Source of the DNA: Ipomoea triloba
Taxonomy: Eukaryota > Streptophyta > Magnoliopsida > Solanales > Convolvulaceae
Assembly: GCF_003576645.1 (NCBI RefSeq)
Contig: NC_044924.1
Span: forward strand, 273,270-337,269
Length of the DNA stretch: 64,000 bases
Reading direction: 5' to 3'
The notes beneath the pieces are model-generated. The model ran no database searches. It worked only from the letters and a program-made list of their open reading frames with translations, and had not been told where the DNA came from. Below are positions 51,176-63,633 of the stretch, one piece after another. Numbering within the stretch: the first letter of the stretch is position 1; every line of letters begins with the position of its first letter. Made by a program: the position numbers and the translations under genes.

Positions 51176-52742
51176 TTACATTGCGGTGGCGCATGGAGCA
51201 AGACTGTTATGCCGCAGGTTCAAACTGCCTCCCTTCACAGACAGGTTAGCAACCTTGATAGGACCAAGATTGGAGTTGAGGTATACAACCACCACTGTGA
51301 TGTCATCGTGGAAATGCCGCCGGACACCCCTGTCTATTTTCTTCAAGTCTGAGTATCTCATTTCCCTTTTCTTGGCTGCTTCTCGCAGTGCAGTTTTTAC
51401 TAGCCTTCTAGCAATCCCCTGCATGCATGCAAAAGTAGTAAAGTTTGATGCTTATATTTCTTCTCACACACCAGAGCAGATGAGAGAATAAGGATGTGGT
51501 CTTACATTGCGGGGGTGATGTTGGACAATATCAACAGCTTCTTGATTACTAAGGTGCTCCCACAGACCATCTGATGCAAATATCACAAATTGATCATGAG
51601 ATTGCAATTGGAGCACAGAAATGGATGGATCAGAGCTGAGTATGGGTTTTTTAAAAGGTTCACGCAGCCGAAATTTAGCATATAGTGGTTCCCTGTTGAA
51701 TTCTGCTTTCTTCAAGTACACATCACCAATAGATCTTGTGATCTGCATGCATGCAAGCAACAATATATGAATGAATTCAGTATATGGATATGGAACCTGC
51801 AAAATTCTTCAGCTCACCTGTATAATGCCCTTGACACGCCACACATTGTGCTTTAAAACCACAATTTGCGAGTCATGTGGGTGCAAAGATTGTAGCTCCT
51901 GTCTTACAGATTCAATGCTTGCATTGTGTTCTGCGGAGAGCTGTACTGCAAGGATCTCCCCCGTCGCCTTCACAAGCCTCCCTAAAACAGCACGGGAGTC
52001 TCCCAGGTTGGCAATGTATAGAGATCCAGAGCAGATAACTCCAACAAGGCAGCATGATCCAACAGCAGCAATCTGTGGCTTCACTGGCCATTGTGCCGAC
52101 ACAACTCTGTTAAACCCCTCTTCTGTTGCTTTAAATGCCTTTCGAATAACCTCCACTGACATTGATTGCTGCTCAGAAACAAACCCTGCACCATGCATCG
52201 CATCGCATCATTCATTATATACAGCAACTACCACCTAAACTTGAACAACAACAAACCATAAGCATTTCCATTGTCATATACTATCTATCTAATCTAAGTG
52301 CACTCTATAATCTGAGATCCAATCCACCTGTTTAATTTACACCTACAATGCTTTTTATTATGAAAGTGATCCTGTAATGTTGAATACTAGATAGATAGAG
52401 TTTAAAGAAAGCAAAATACTTACTCTTGAGGTAGTGGAAGAGGTTGTCATTGATAAACCTAGAGGTCTCAGGGCCTCCATGCCCATCATAAATTCCCACA
52501 AAGGTACCATAGGGTCCATAGTCATATGAGCTTAAACACCCAGATTCAAGCTGGCTCTGATCTTCCAGCAGGTTATTGGCTTGAACTACAGCCATTGAGA
52601 ACTCTCCACTAAAATGCTGCCCTGTATCCTTGTACCATAGGAGCCCATCTTGACGACCAGTAGCATCAGAACCCGAGTACACATGTCGTTCTCCCTTTGG
52701 GCAAAAGCACGCCCTCAGAATTTTCATCAACCCAGATAACAT
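51176..52742 (-). CDS. Protein phosphatase 2C, clade D type
   Basis: Clade D PP2Cs dephosphorylate plasma-membrane H+-ATPases and are inhibited by SAUR proteins, which links them to acid growth. This role is inferred from family. Four exons: 52742-52424, 52185-51818, 51742-51506, 51418-51176, in phase; 388 residues. The N-terminus [20 protein letters not shown] and [20 protein letters not shown] match the clade. Metal-binding motifs are present: [10 protein letters not shown] (about residue 82), [23 protein letters not shown] and the C-terminal [26 protein letters not shown] is the usual block before the third motif. No catalytic residue appears lost. The upstream 600 bases are 5' UTR and promoter, probably with a UTR intron. 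Confidence 0.94.
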
Positions 52743-54148
52743 ACCTCATCTCATCCAGACCAGCCTCCAATTGATTATCTTCTAAGGGACTCACTCCTCC
52801 ACTTATGTCAATGCTTCTGTGCCAGGACAGAAAGAAGAAAAATACCCTGCACGGCACACCAATCAGCCAATCACAATATCTATCAACTACACTATAAATT
52901 GACAATAAATCAAGCAAGTTATAAACATGTCAAGAAACCAACTTTATATTCAATTCAGCAGGGACTGGTAGAAATATGGTATCCCCATTAACCATCATCC
53001 TCCAGTCCTAAAACAGAAAAAATCCCCACAGACAAGATACAACAAATAAGGAAGGGACTTTGAGAAATGATTGATCATTGGTCAAAATTGTCTCTTTCAA
53101 GGATATTGGTCAGCGACTTAAAAATCCATAAGAAGAACAAAAACAACAACCATCATCGGCATAATACTATATATTTAAAAAAGAAAAAAAGAGGAATCCT
53201 GATATTTCAAGACCAAAAAATTCAAGAATCGGGATAATTCCAGGACTAAAGCATAGAACAAAAAAATACCTTTGAGAATGAATAGAAGATCTGAAAGCGA
53301 AAGAGCTTAGATCTGCGTGCGGATCCTTCAAATCAAGCTTTGACGGTTTCCTATATATCTTTGGGTGTTTAACTTAAAGACAAATAAAGAATCAAAAAGA
53401 CGATGGAAGAGAAATGAATGAAATCGATGAGAGTGAGCGTGTGAACTGGTTCGATTGTGCCAACCAACCTCGGGTCTTTCTCTCTCAACAGACAAACCCC
53501 ATTAAAAACCAAAAAACAATGGAGAGCTTCAGGCCAGCAAAGCAGAGGACCAGCTTGGGCTCCACAAACCCGCCTCTTCACTCCCAAAAACAAATGATCT
53601 TCAAAATCTGTACTGACAAATAACCGACGCTTCTTCGCTCGCTCGCGCGAATACGCACTCTAATTCTTTTACGTTGCAGAAAAAGTCAACCACTTTCCCT
53701 CGACTAGTGCTTGTCCCCATGATTATTTTAACCGCCACTTACCTGTATTATTAACTGTCCCTCCCCATATTATTATTATTAACCGCCACATCTCTGTGGT
53801 CTTCCCTCCCAACAAGCCCAAAGGCCCAATCTTTGGTCCAATAACTTTGTGCCCGGATCCGATACATGGAGCCCCGGGAAACAAAAGGGGGCACAACCAA
53901 CGAGAGCTTCGGCTTCCCAACTCCCTCCCGATTCTTCATCATCAACCAACTCCGGCAATAAACCTCCGACAACATTCCAGCAGCAACTCGGACGAGCACT
54001 GACCCATGGTCGTTATGGTTCAGCTTTGGTAAACCAGAGAAAGTTGCAATTTGTGCAATTCTGCTACTGGAACGGAGGAGGAGGGAACATTAATTGCTTA
54101 CAGTGAAACCTAGAAGCTGACGGGGGAGAGAGAGAGAGAGAGGGGGCA
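52743..54148. promoter_or_regulatory. Shared head-to-head promoter region of PP2C and IF-3
   Basis: PP2C reads left and IF-3 reads right, and the starts are 1.4 kb apart. Much of this must be 5' UTR and UTR intron of PP2C. The pyrimidine-rich and GC-richer part at about 53400-54050 is the likely core region. Whether expression is co-regulated cannot be told. No other gene is seen. Confidence 0.4.
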
Positions 54149-57100
54149 ATGGCATTTTGGAGTCGCGTCAAGGAATCTCAGATTAGGGTTCTATCAAACA
54201 GACTAAAAAGATGCTATTTTTATACACATAATCCAACTGAACTGCCGCGGTATGCTTCATCGCATGCTTCAATTCGGGTTCTGAACAAGCCCAACCTAAC
54301 TATCCATACGAATCGGGTCGAGTTTATGAACAGCGTCAGGTTCTTCGCTGCACCAGTTCAGGTAATTTCTTACTTCATATTTAGCCTCATCATGTATTGA
54401 CATGCGCTCAAGAGACCAGATGTTTAACCATGTTTTTATAATCACAGGCTAAACCGAAGAAGGAAGAAAAGGACACAGGTGGGCCGAAATTGAATGAGAA
54501 GGTGACTGCAGCTTTCGTTCGTCTAGTCACTGGTGAAGGTGCTACCTACCCTCAGTTTCTGTTTTGCTTTTTGGTGTTTCCTTGTCTACTACGTATATTT
54601 TGTGGAGAAATCAAAACTTGCATGTCATGCATTTTAGGATTGAGCTCTTTTTTAGTCTTCTTTGCTAATGTATGTGGAATAATTCATAGTTCATCTATAC
54701 TTATATCTTTTTTTATTAGTCTCATAAACCTCGGATATCAATTAGATAGTTAAAGGCCACATGATGACCATGGAAATATGGGATATTAGTAACTTGTCAC
54801 CAAGAAACCACTAACTCAAGATTTTGTCTCTAAACATTGAGATTGTGGCTGATTAAGAAAGCTGCAAGTGAGAATGTAGCAAAATTGGAAAAAAGTGAAA
54901 GAGAAGTATTCATGTGTGTGTGTGTGTCTATTTTAATGTTTAACAGCTTAATCAAAGTATTTTAATTCTTGCACAGACTGTTTGTTTTGGGTCTAATTTA
55001 AGATCATATGCAGATCATGTTGTAATATCAAGGCTTGAAGCTCTGAATCGTGCTAAGAGTCTTAATCTAGATTTAGTTGAGGTAAAATAATACTTTAATG
55101 GATGGGATTTTAATTCCCCTTTTGTTTCACGCTTGTAATAATACAGCGAAGGCAAGAAAGAGTAATACATTTTAAAGCCTTCAATTTACAAATGCTCTAC
55201 TAAACTAGTTTCTGTAATCTTGTAGGTTGATCGAAATGCCAAGCCACCTGTCTGCAAGATTATGGACTACAATAAAGAGAAGTATCTGTATCTAAAACAA
55301 GTAAAGGAGAAAAAGAAGATGAAGGTGGGTACTGTAGTTCTTTTTCATTTAGAACAGTACAACAGTCATTCATGGCTAATTTTCAAAATAAGTTGGGGAT
55401 ATTTTATGGCTACTAATTTCCCTGAAAAATACAAGGAATGGTAATTGCAATTAAATTTTGGGTCTGTGGACTGAAATTGAACTAAAATGTGTTGTGAATA
55501 AAATGGCTGGTTACTAGATGAAAAGATTAGCACTTAGCTTTAGTTTCTGCAATTTTATAAGAGCATCTGTTTGTAATTAGATATTCAGTTCTTGTGTTTA
55601 TTAAATATCTTTGCAGGCTAATTTGACTTTAAAGAAAGGTGGTTGCAAGGAAGTCCGGTTTCTTGGTAAAACTGTAAGTCTCCTTCCAGCATTCCTGCAC
55701 TACTTCATTGATTGTGATGCTCTGAATTAATTGACAATATCCCTTCTTGTTGTATCCAGGAAAAGAAGGATTTGAAGATTAAAGCAGATACAATTAAGAG
55801 AATGATGGACAAAGGTTATCGGGTTAAGGTACTTGATTATCACCTACTATCATGTTCCACTTTGTATGTTCTTCTTCAATTTTGTGATGTTCCTTGATGG
55901 ATGACCCCGTGTGAGCCTTTTGATATTTCTCATCTAGGATACGCTGAGTACCTTGTTTCTTATATTCTAATTTGTATTAATATCTCGCAAGTCTCCTTTA
56001 CTTCATTTCCAATCATGTTGGTTGGTTTTAGTATCTTGTTGTCTCCCTTTGTAGAATATTTATTGCATTCATCATCTCTGGTAAGGGAGTCAATTGGCTA
56101 TTGGATTACATAAAAGTTTTCCTTTTTGTGCTCTATGTGTGAGCCGCATTGGTAAAATATTTGATATCACACTTTCCCTACACCCCTGCCCTCTGAAGAA
56201 TTTTCCTGGTACATGCTTTAGTAGAGAATAATACCTGATTACTTACCTAAGCAAAGAATCATCACATCTAAAGTATATTGTGTTTGTGCTATAGGTCTAT
56301 CTAGCCTTGCTATCCATATGTCTAAAATGTTTAATAGAAAAGGTTTCCTCCAAGTGTTTAAGAATTCTGTTATTCCTTCAAGTTGTTTGAAATGGATGTA
56401 TTTGGTACTGTGCAATGTTTTGCCACTTTTGCTAAGAGAACTTCTTTTCATGCACAAAAACTAAAACACCTTTTGTATTCTCTTTGGTTGATGAGCAGTG
56501 TATGGCCGTGAGCAATGGTTCTGATAATGAAAACTTGGGAGAGGTGCTGTCCCGTCTCTCTTCTCTGGTAAGAATATAGTTTCTGCCTTTTTATGGTTTC
56601 CTGTTGTTGGGTGGCGTTGAGTTATTGTGTTTTGTACTCTTTCACCAAGCTTGAATTGGTGCTTTGCTGTAGATAGAGGATGTTGCATTGATTGAAAGTG
56701 GACCGCATGTGGAAAAGAAACAGGCATATATTGTTGTGAGGCATGTTAAGTTTGGTCCACCAAAGAAGGGCGCGGGAAAGAAGGCTTCTAGTGTTGCTGC
56801 TACCTCTTCAGTTGACAATCAAGAGTCGGAAATGGATTCTGATGCTGCAGACGTCAGAGTGGAACCCGGGGATGATTGCATTACAGAAGATTTGAGAAAT
56901 GATGACGTGGAAAACAAATTGGACTGGAGGGCTTCTGATGATACAGATGAAGTTTCCAATACTGGCCATTCCAAATTTGCTTCCATGGCTGCAGCTTCAT
57001 CTGCTCCATTTCAGGAAAACAGATATAGAGGAGAATCAGGGAACATATCTCCAAGAGGAAAGGATAATAGGTATCTCAGACAACCTGCAAACGGAGCTGA

Positions 57101-57530
57101 GAGAGAAAATAGGTATAGACGAGAAGCAGCAGCTTCCTCTGCTTCGTCTCAGACTCGACCTGCAGGTGCAGGAGAAAATAGATACAGAAGAGAGACTGTA
57201 AACCCATCTTCTACTTCAAGGCAAGCTCCTCCTGGGGGAGACAATAATAGGTATAGAAGAGAGCAACCACAATTTAATATGAATTCTTCTTCTTCTTCTT
57301 CTTCCTCGCCTCAAAGAAAAAGTGCAGATCCCCGTTTCTTGAATAACTCTTCCAGCAACGGGTTCACAGAACAACATTCCTCTCAATCTGGTGCTCACAG
57401 GTCTCCAGCCTCAGGCTATGGTATCTTTAGTGTTCCACAAGGTGAAAATGCTCCTGGAAAACAGAATGTAGCAACAGAGCCTAATAGATACAAGAAAGAA
57501 AATACAGCTAATTCTTCTACTAACCCTTAA
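54149..57530 (+). CDS. Organellar (probably mitochondrial) translation initiation factor IF-3 with long repetitive C-terminal tail
   Basis: IF-3 prevents premature joining of ribosomal subunits in organellar translation. Eight exons: 54149-54361, 54448-54538, 55014-55081, 55226-55324, 55617-55673, 55760-55828, 56499-56567, 56673-57530, in phase; 507 residues. The first 70 residues are rich in Arg, Ser and His with few acids, suggesting a mitochondrial presequence. The IF3-N domain covers KLNEKVTAAFVRLV, VVISRLEALNRAKSLNLDLV and NAKPPVCKIMDYNKEKYLY. The IF3-C domain follows (KEVRFLGKTEKKDLKIKADT, MMDKGYRVK, VALIESGPHVEKKQAYIVV). After about residue 255 comes a 250-residue disordered tail: an acidic segment, then six NRY(R/K)-type motifs such as ENRYRRE, spaced 10-60 residues apart, in a Ser/Asn/Pro-rich background. 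Bacterial IF-3 ends where the tail begins. Confidence 0.9.
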
Positions 57531-58548
57531 TGCCCTTGGGAGAGCTCAAAACTCAAAAGGTGGCCCCCAGACAGGAAAACTTAGAACAACCATTTTAATT
57601 AATTTGAAAAGATCATTTGTTTAGAATATTTCAAACTCCTAATGCTTCTGCTATATTTATTCTTTTTTATTTTTTATTTTTAAGATGCTTGGCACATTTG
57701 GAATTTTTGCTGTACTTTATACACAATTAATTTATTCTCATAGCGTTTTACTTCATTTTTGGAGTTGTGCTTTTGTGGGGAGCTGAGCTTGTCTTCAATC
57801 TTCAATAATATGAGTAAATATGGCAAAATAATGAAGGTAGCATCATATAATGTTTTCTAATAATTATAACAACTTTGTATGAAGTCTTAAAGCATTATAA
57901 TATCATGGAGTACAAGTACCAAATAGACACAATATTGTAAAACATTGTGAAATTTCTCAAAATTCTTTAATAATAGTTTTTTTTTAAGGAACCAAAACCC
58001 GAATAGAAAACCAAACGAAATGGATTTAAAAAAAAAAAAAAAAAAAGGAAAAGTGTCCCAGTAACTCCCCAGCCCCCAGGGAATATATTACGGCCCGCCT
58101 CCCTGCATTTCACTTGGAGCTGCGCTCTTTTTCGCTCAGTAGTGAGTAGGAAGAAGCATTGGCATTTGGCAGCAACCTCTATAGTCTATACTTGAAGGTT
58201 ACGATCAAGAATCTCAGGTTCGATTATTCTCTTGCTTTTCCACACGACTTCTAGAGTATCTATATTGCCATAGTTTATCTAGCATTTAGGAAAAATCAAG
58301 ACGAAGATTTCATGACTTGCTCTCCAAGAAAGTAATCCATCTCTATAGCTTTTTTATCTTTCCAGATCAATCAATCAATCTCAATCACCTTTTCCTCTTC
58401 CATAATCCCAGGTAAGTTCTTTGGATACCTATCCCTGTTTAGCTTCTCACCAGCTGGCTGAATCGGAATTATGGACTTCATGACCTTTTTCTGTGTTTTT
58501 TATGTGGCTATGGTTTTGGTTCTGATTTCGCAGATTCTTTCGCACAAT
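57531..58548. other. Intergenic region and RPN3 5' UTR
   Basis: Left part is IF-3 3' flank with an A-run at about 58028-58046. From about 58100 the sequence is probably RPN3 5' UTR with an intron ending at TTTCGCAG (58532). An ATG at 58471 is in frame with RPN3 but lies in this putative intron and would add a hydrophobic leader foreign to the family. Confidence 0.5.
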
Positions 58549-61500
58549 ATGACTCAAGACGTTGAGATGAAAGAGCAGCAACCTGCTCCTTCCAATTCTG
58601 TGTCCTCCACCGATCCCTCCGTTTTTGAGCGTAACTTCATCTTTTCTGAATCTAATTAAACACAAAGATCATACTTTTGGTTTATGCTTAAGGAAATTTC
58701 AATGTTTTAGATTTGAAGGACATTGCTTCCCTTGTTGAGGCTGGAGCATATGCTAGAGAGGTTAGGAGGATTGTTAGGGCAGTGAGGTTGACCATCGCGG
58801 TAAGGAGGAAGCTTAAAACTTCTGCCTTGACTGCTTTCCTGAATTATTCCCTTACACCTGGATCAGATGTCCATGCTCGGCTTTCTGCCTACCTGCCCAA
58901 GGTAAGCTGAATACTGGAATATGTGAAATTCCAGTATCTGTCTTGGACAAATGCCTTTGATGTGTATGTACTTAGTGTGTACTCTCTATATTATTCTCTT
59001 CAATTTTCTAGAAATATGCTCTAAATAATGCAACAAAGTAGTGAAGGGTGTTTGTCTACCTGTTAATATATTACTTGGACAGGGTTATAGTGTGAACTGT
59101 GGAAGTTGTAAGTCTAGATTCTTAGAGGGGTTTGAAAAAGTTCAACTCTTGATTGAGCCTATGACAAATAACAAATGTATTCAATTAATGTAGTATGATG
59201 GTATGATGACTTGTAGCAAAGAATTTGTGAACATTGGCCATTTCTGTTTCCGTATTTAATTTCTTCTTGGCTGCCCTCTTGCAGTTTTTCTCTTTTTTTC
59301 CTTTTTGGTTAATTCTTCATCCTGTTTTCATAACATATTAATTATCCATTATTTTGTGAGGTTTACTAATGATTTTGGTGCTCGCATAGGAGGATGAGCT
59401 TGATATGGAAGTTGACATTGCATCTCAAGCCCCTGCAAAGCACCTTGTGCCAGAGCTTGAGATTTATTGCTACTTGCTTGTTCTTATATATCTAATTGAT
59501 CAGGGGAAGTACAGTGAGGTCAGGCAAATGGTTTTCTCCTTCCTTGCATTCTGAATTTTTTTTCTTCATATAGATTCTAAGTAGTTGCTTTCCATCAGGC
59601 AAAGGCTTGTTCTTCAGCAAGCATTGCTCGTCTAAAGACCTTGAACAGGAGGACTGTTGATGTTCTAGCTTCTAGGCTCTACTACTACTATTCTTTGAGT
59701 TATGAGCGTACTGGTGATCTTGCTGAGATCCGAGGGTAAGTTCCAAACCTATCAAAATATCAATCTTGTGAAAAAACTCATTAAGTTGCCTCTTCACCCA
59801 CTCTTCTCTAATGACAGGGAAAAAGATATACTGTACATTGTCATTTCATTTATCTCATATTCTGACATTATTCAAGCCCTTCTTTTGTGGCAGTAACCTC
59901 CTTGCTTTGCACCGGATTGCAACACTGAGACATGATGAGCTGGGTCAGGTATGTGACATATGGAATCCAACTCTTAATTTCTAATATTTTCTGTGTTTGT
60001 GTGTGTGTTTTTTTTTTTAATGTGATGATTTTGTTGTAGGAAACACTTCTTAATCTGTTACTCCGAAATTACCTTCACTACAACTTGTATGATCAAGCAG
60101 AGAAGTTGAGGTCAAAGGCACCCCGTTTTGAAGCTCATTCAAATCAGCAGGCAATTCTCTTTACAATTTTCATTTGCTAATTCATTTTCTCTAGAAGTGT
60201 ATTTTACTTATGATATAAACTAGAGAGTATATTCAGACTTGGGAATATTGGTGTTTTCTGGACATAGCAACACTGCATTGGTTGTAGTCCATATTCGCAT
60301 GCCAATGCTGTCTGAAGTTCTCTCCCTATTTGGCCCAATACTATCTAAGGCCACATTCTATTCACAATATCATGTACTTCAACCTAAAAGGTTGTCCACA
60401 TTCCTAAATAAACACCACAATCCACAAATAAATCTACTCTCCTACACTATGCTTCTAATAAAAGTTGAAATGCTATCCAACTTTTAATGGACAAAGGAGT
60501 AGAAATATCCACTTTTCTCAACTATATTTAAATGGGTATCTACAGTAAATATGACAACCTTTGTGGGATGGAGATATTAATAAAAAGTGGGTTTTGAGTT
60601 CAGTTTCATCAAATTTCGTTCTTTTATTGGTAAAATATTTAAGTTCAGATTAGTAAATGAAGAAAATAAAATCTTATATTTACTCCCAAATCCGATCTTT
60701 TAATGTAATTTTGATATCTATTAGGGATGTCATTCAGATTTGAATTTCTATTACTTCGCATGTGATACTTGTTTTAAAAAGATCTTTTGTCAATTTTGGA
60801 CTTTGATTGCTTGCCATTATTTCTGTGAAGTGCTTGTCCTCAAAATTGACTCATCCACTTCTTTTGATTTATCTTTGGTTTCCAGTTTTGCCGGTACCTC
60901 TTCTATCTTGGAAAGATTAGGACTATTCAGTTGGAGTATACAGATGCTAAAGAGTCTCTCCTTCAAGCTGCCCGAAAGGCTCCAGTTGCTGCGCTTGGGT
61001 TCCGAGTCCAATGCAATAAGTGGGCTGTTATTGTTCGCTTATTACTTGGAGAGATCCCTGAAAGGACTGTGTTTATGCAGAAAGGAATGGAGAAAGCATT
61101 AAGGCCATACTTTGAGTTAACAAATGTAAGTATGAGAGTATCAGATGATGTTGTTTGCATTATCAACCCTGCCACCCCACACCCCAAAAAGCCATATTGT
61201 TTGTCTTGGAGATTGTGCTTTCAGTTACTAGCTTTTAAGGCAATAATGTTGATTATTACTGGCAGAAAATTTTTATTTTCTGAGATAGGAGCAATGGAGG
61301 TCTTTTGCCACATTTGCAACTGTCACTTCTGCACACACATATCTAAGTGTATCATTGTCAGTCAAGTTGTGAGTATACATACTGGCTACAATCGACATTG
61401 TGTAATGTGGTTTGGTGAAGACATTACTGACATCTAATAGTTACTCAATCCTACTTGCTAGAAGAGTCCTCCATTTTTCTGTGGAATTTCGTTTGGCTAT

Positions 61501-62067
61501 CTGAGCTCTGTGCATCCTGCATTGCACATATATAACTAATGTATTTTATTTCAGGCTGTTCGTATTGGGGACTTGGAGTTATTTAAAACTGTTGCTGAGA
61601 AGTTCTCAAGCACTTTCAGCAAGGATGGAACTAACAATTTGATTGTGAGGCTTCGACATAACGTCATTCGGACTGGGTTACGCAATATCAGTATCTCATA
61701 CTCTCGCATCTCGTTGGTTGATGTTGCAAAAAAACTAAGATTGGATTCTAAAAACCCTGTTGCTGATGCTGAAAGCATTGTAGCAAAAGCAATTCGAGAT
61801 GGTGCAATTGATGCCATATTGGATCATGGTAATGGATGCATGGTGTCCAAGGAGACTGGAGATATTTATTCTACAAATGAACCTCAGATTGCTTTCAATT
61901 CTAGAATTGCTTTCTGCCTTAACATGCATAATGAAGCAGTCCGTGCTCTTCGGTTTCCACCTAATAACCAAAAGGAGAAGGAAAGTGCAGAGAAGAGGAG
62001 AGAGAGGCAGCAGCAAGAACAAGAACTCGCCAAGCATATAGTAGAGGATGATGATGATGAGTTCTAA
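58549..62067 (+). CDS. RPN3: 26S proteasome non-ATPase regulatory subunit 3 (RPN3/PSMD3)
   Basis: PCI-domain subunit of the 19S lid. Eight exons: 58549-58630, 58711-58901, 59390-59518, 59599-59735, 59894-59948, 60040-60150, 60886-61125, 61555-62067, in phase; 485 residues, close to the 488 of Arabidopsis RPN3a. Family blocks: [80 protein letters not shown], then the PCI region from about 250 to 430 ([40 protein letters not shown]) and the charged C-terminal [11 protein letters not shown]. The intron after exon 6 appears to have a GC donor (CAGCAG|GCAATT), required to keep HSNQQFCRYLF. The ATG at 58549 is chosen because the upstream in-frame ATG is intronic. Confidence 0.95.
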
Positions 62068-62623
62068 ACAAATTGCTTATGAGCCATCTCCTTTGGTTTG
62101 GAAGGATGGATTTTACGTAGTTTGCAATGCCCTTCACCCTTTTTGGTTATTATTACAGGGGTATGTCTACATAATTACATTGCAGTTTGTTTTTCATATC
62201 AAGAACACATTTTTAATAACATTGCAGTTTGTTTTTCATATCATGAACACATTTTTTTCATTTCAGACTCCTTTCAGCCTAATTATACTCAGCAGCTGTT
62301 GTGCCTTTAAATGTTTAGTTTACTTGTTCATGAGAATGCAAGTGAAATTGTCCACATTATATGCACTTAGCACCATTGAAAGGTCAAAACGAAAACATTA
62401 ATGAAATTAAATTCCACAGCCAGAATAACCAAACCATTGCAAACTGAAGAAACCAAACTATAAATTCTGATAAGCTACCTTAACCCAACAATTGCTACAT
62501 GTAATCACTATGAGTATGAAGCAAGTACTGTGCTTGGGACTATCAACGTAAAATCAAATGAAATTTGCAAGAAGGACCGATGTTGTTCCTCCTCTATCTG
62601 GAGGTGAGCAAATGTCTTTGTAA
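62068..62623. other. Intergenic region between convergent RPN3 and TRAPPC2L genes
   Basis: Contains both 3' UTRs. A 36-bp unit (acattgcagtttgtttttca onward to catttttaataac/catttttttcat) is imperfectly duplicated in tandem at about 62179-62257. No gene is seen. Confidence 0.6.
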
Positions 62624-63633
62624 TCATGCTGAGCTCAAACCAAATGATTTGACAATAGTGCTGACACTTTCAGCAAAGGTCCTTGATGTTATCTTCTTAC
62701 CAGGAACATGAAATGGGTTTGAAACTGCATCCACATATGCAGCATGGAATCTCCTGAAAAACTATAGGTGATTTCATCACCCATAAAATAAAGATAAGCA
62801 AGCTGGCATGTTTTAAACATCCAACAAAGAAATGAGGTGGAAGGATAAGAAAACAAAAGGCAACACTCCCCAAGTGTTAAAGTTCATTTCCAGTCACGTA
62901 TGCTCCAATAAGATATCCAAAATTTCTACACATTTTGCAAATGACAATGACTCCAGAGTTTAACATAAATGACACCATATTCACATTTAACAGAACTAGC
63001 TTGTTAGACATTCTCTTAAAAGCACAAAAATCCAGCTTTTTACCTAATGCAAGCCACTCCTTTTTCCAATAAATAAATCATTAAAGTTTTGAGGAGTCAG
63101 AAAGAATGTAGGTAACTGTTTTAGCTTTTCTTCCAACCCAAGTAGTACCAAAAAAATTTCTTGATCCAAAACACTGGAAAAGAAAAAAAAGGGAGTATGC
63201 ATATAGAGCAAGGGCAATGTTTCCCCACTTCAATAATCAAAACAAAGTACAAAGAAGAGAACCAGGGCAAAATAAGACTTACATTTCTCACATCTGCATC
63301 ACGAACATCAAGATCTGTTGTCACTAATATGAACTTCACCTTTGTGTTTGTCAAATAGCCATACCTGAATAAGTCATGGCATTAGCTACATATGGTGCAT
63401 TTCAGAGAGAGTTTATAATGTCCATGATTATTATAAGCCACCAGCATTACTTCCAAATTAATATGGAAGAGCATAAGAATTAAAAAAGGAGAACCCTCTT
63501 TGCGCTGCAACCATTGCAAAAGGCACATGTAACCAGGCAAACATGTATACTCACACTTTGTAATTTTCGGTAGGGTATAGTAGACCAAGAAATGTCTCGT
63601 TCAATGTAGGGCCAGATTTTTTTGGATTGTTCA
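62624..63633 (-). CDS. TRAPPC2L: Trafficking protein particle complex subunit 2-like (TRAPPC2L), 3' part only
   Basis: Sedlin-family core subunit of TRAPP, the tethering complex of ER-Golgi and Golgi traffic. Three exons seen: 63633-63555, 63364-63283 and 62761-62624, in phase. They encode VNNPKKSGPTLNETFLGLLY, then YGYLTNTKVKFILVTTDLDV with RDADVRN, then FFRRFHAAYVDAVSNPFHVP to SFGLSSA and a stop. This is about the last 100 of roughly 140 residues. The last acceptor is CTATAG|TTT at 62762, not the nearer TTTCAG, because only the former keeps FFRRFH in frame. The N-terminal exon(s) are beyond the right end of the window; I see none in 63634-64000. Confidence 0.9.

Noticed and set aside
58471..58548. 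In-frame upstream ATG that would give RPN3 a hydrophobic leader
   Set aside because: The segment ends in TTTCGCAG and fits a 5' UTR intron. RPN3 is cytosolic/nuclear, and orthologues start near the later ATG.
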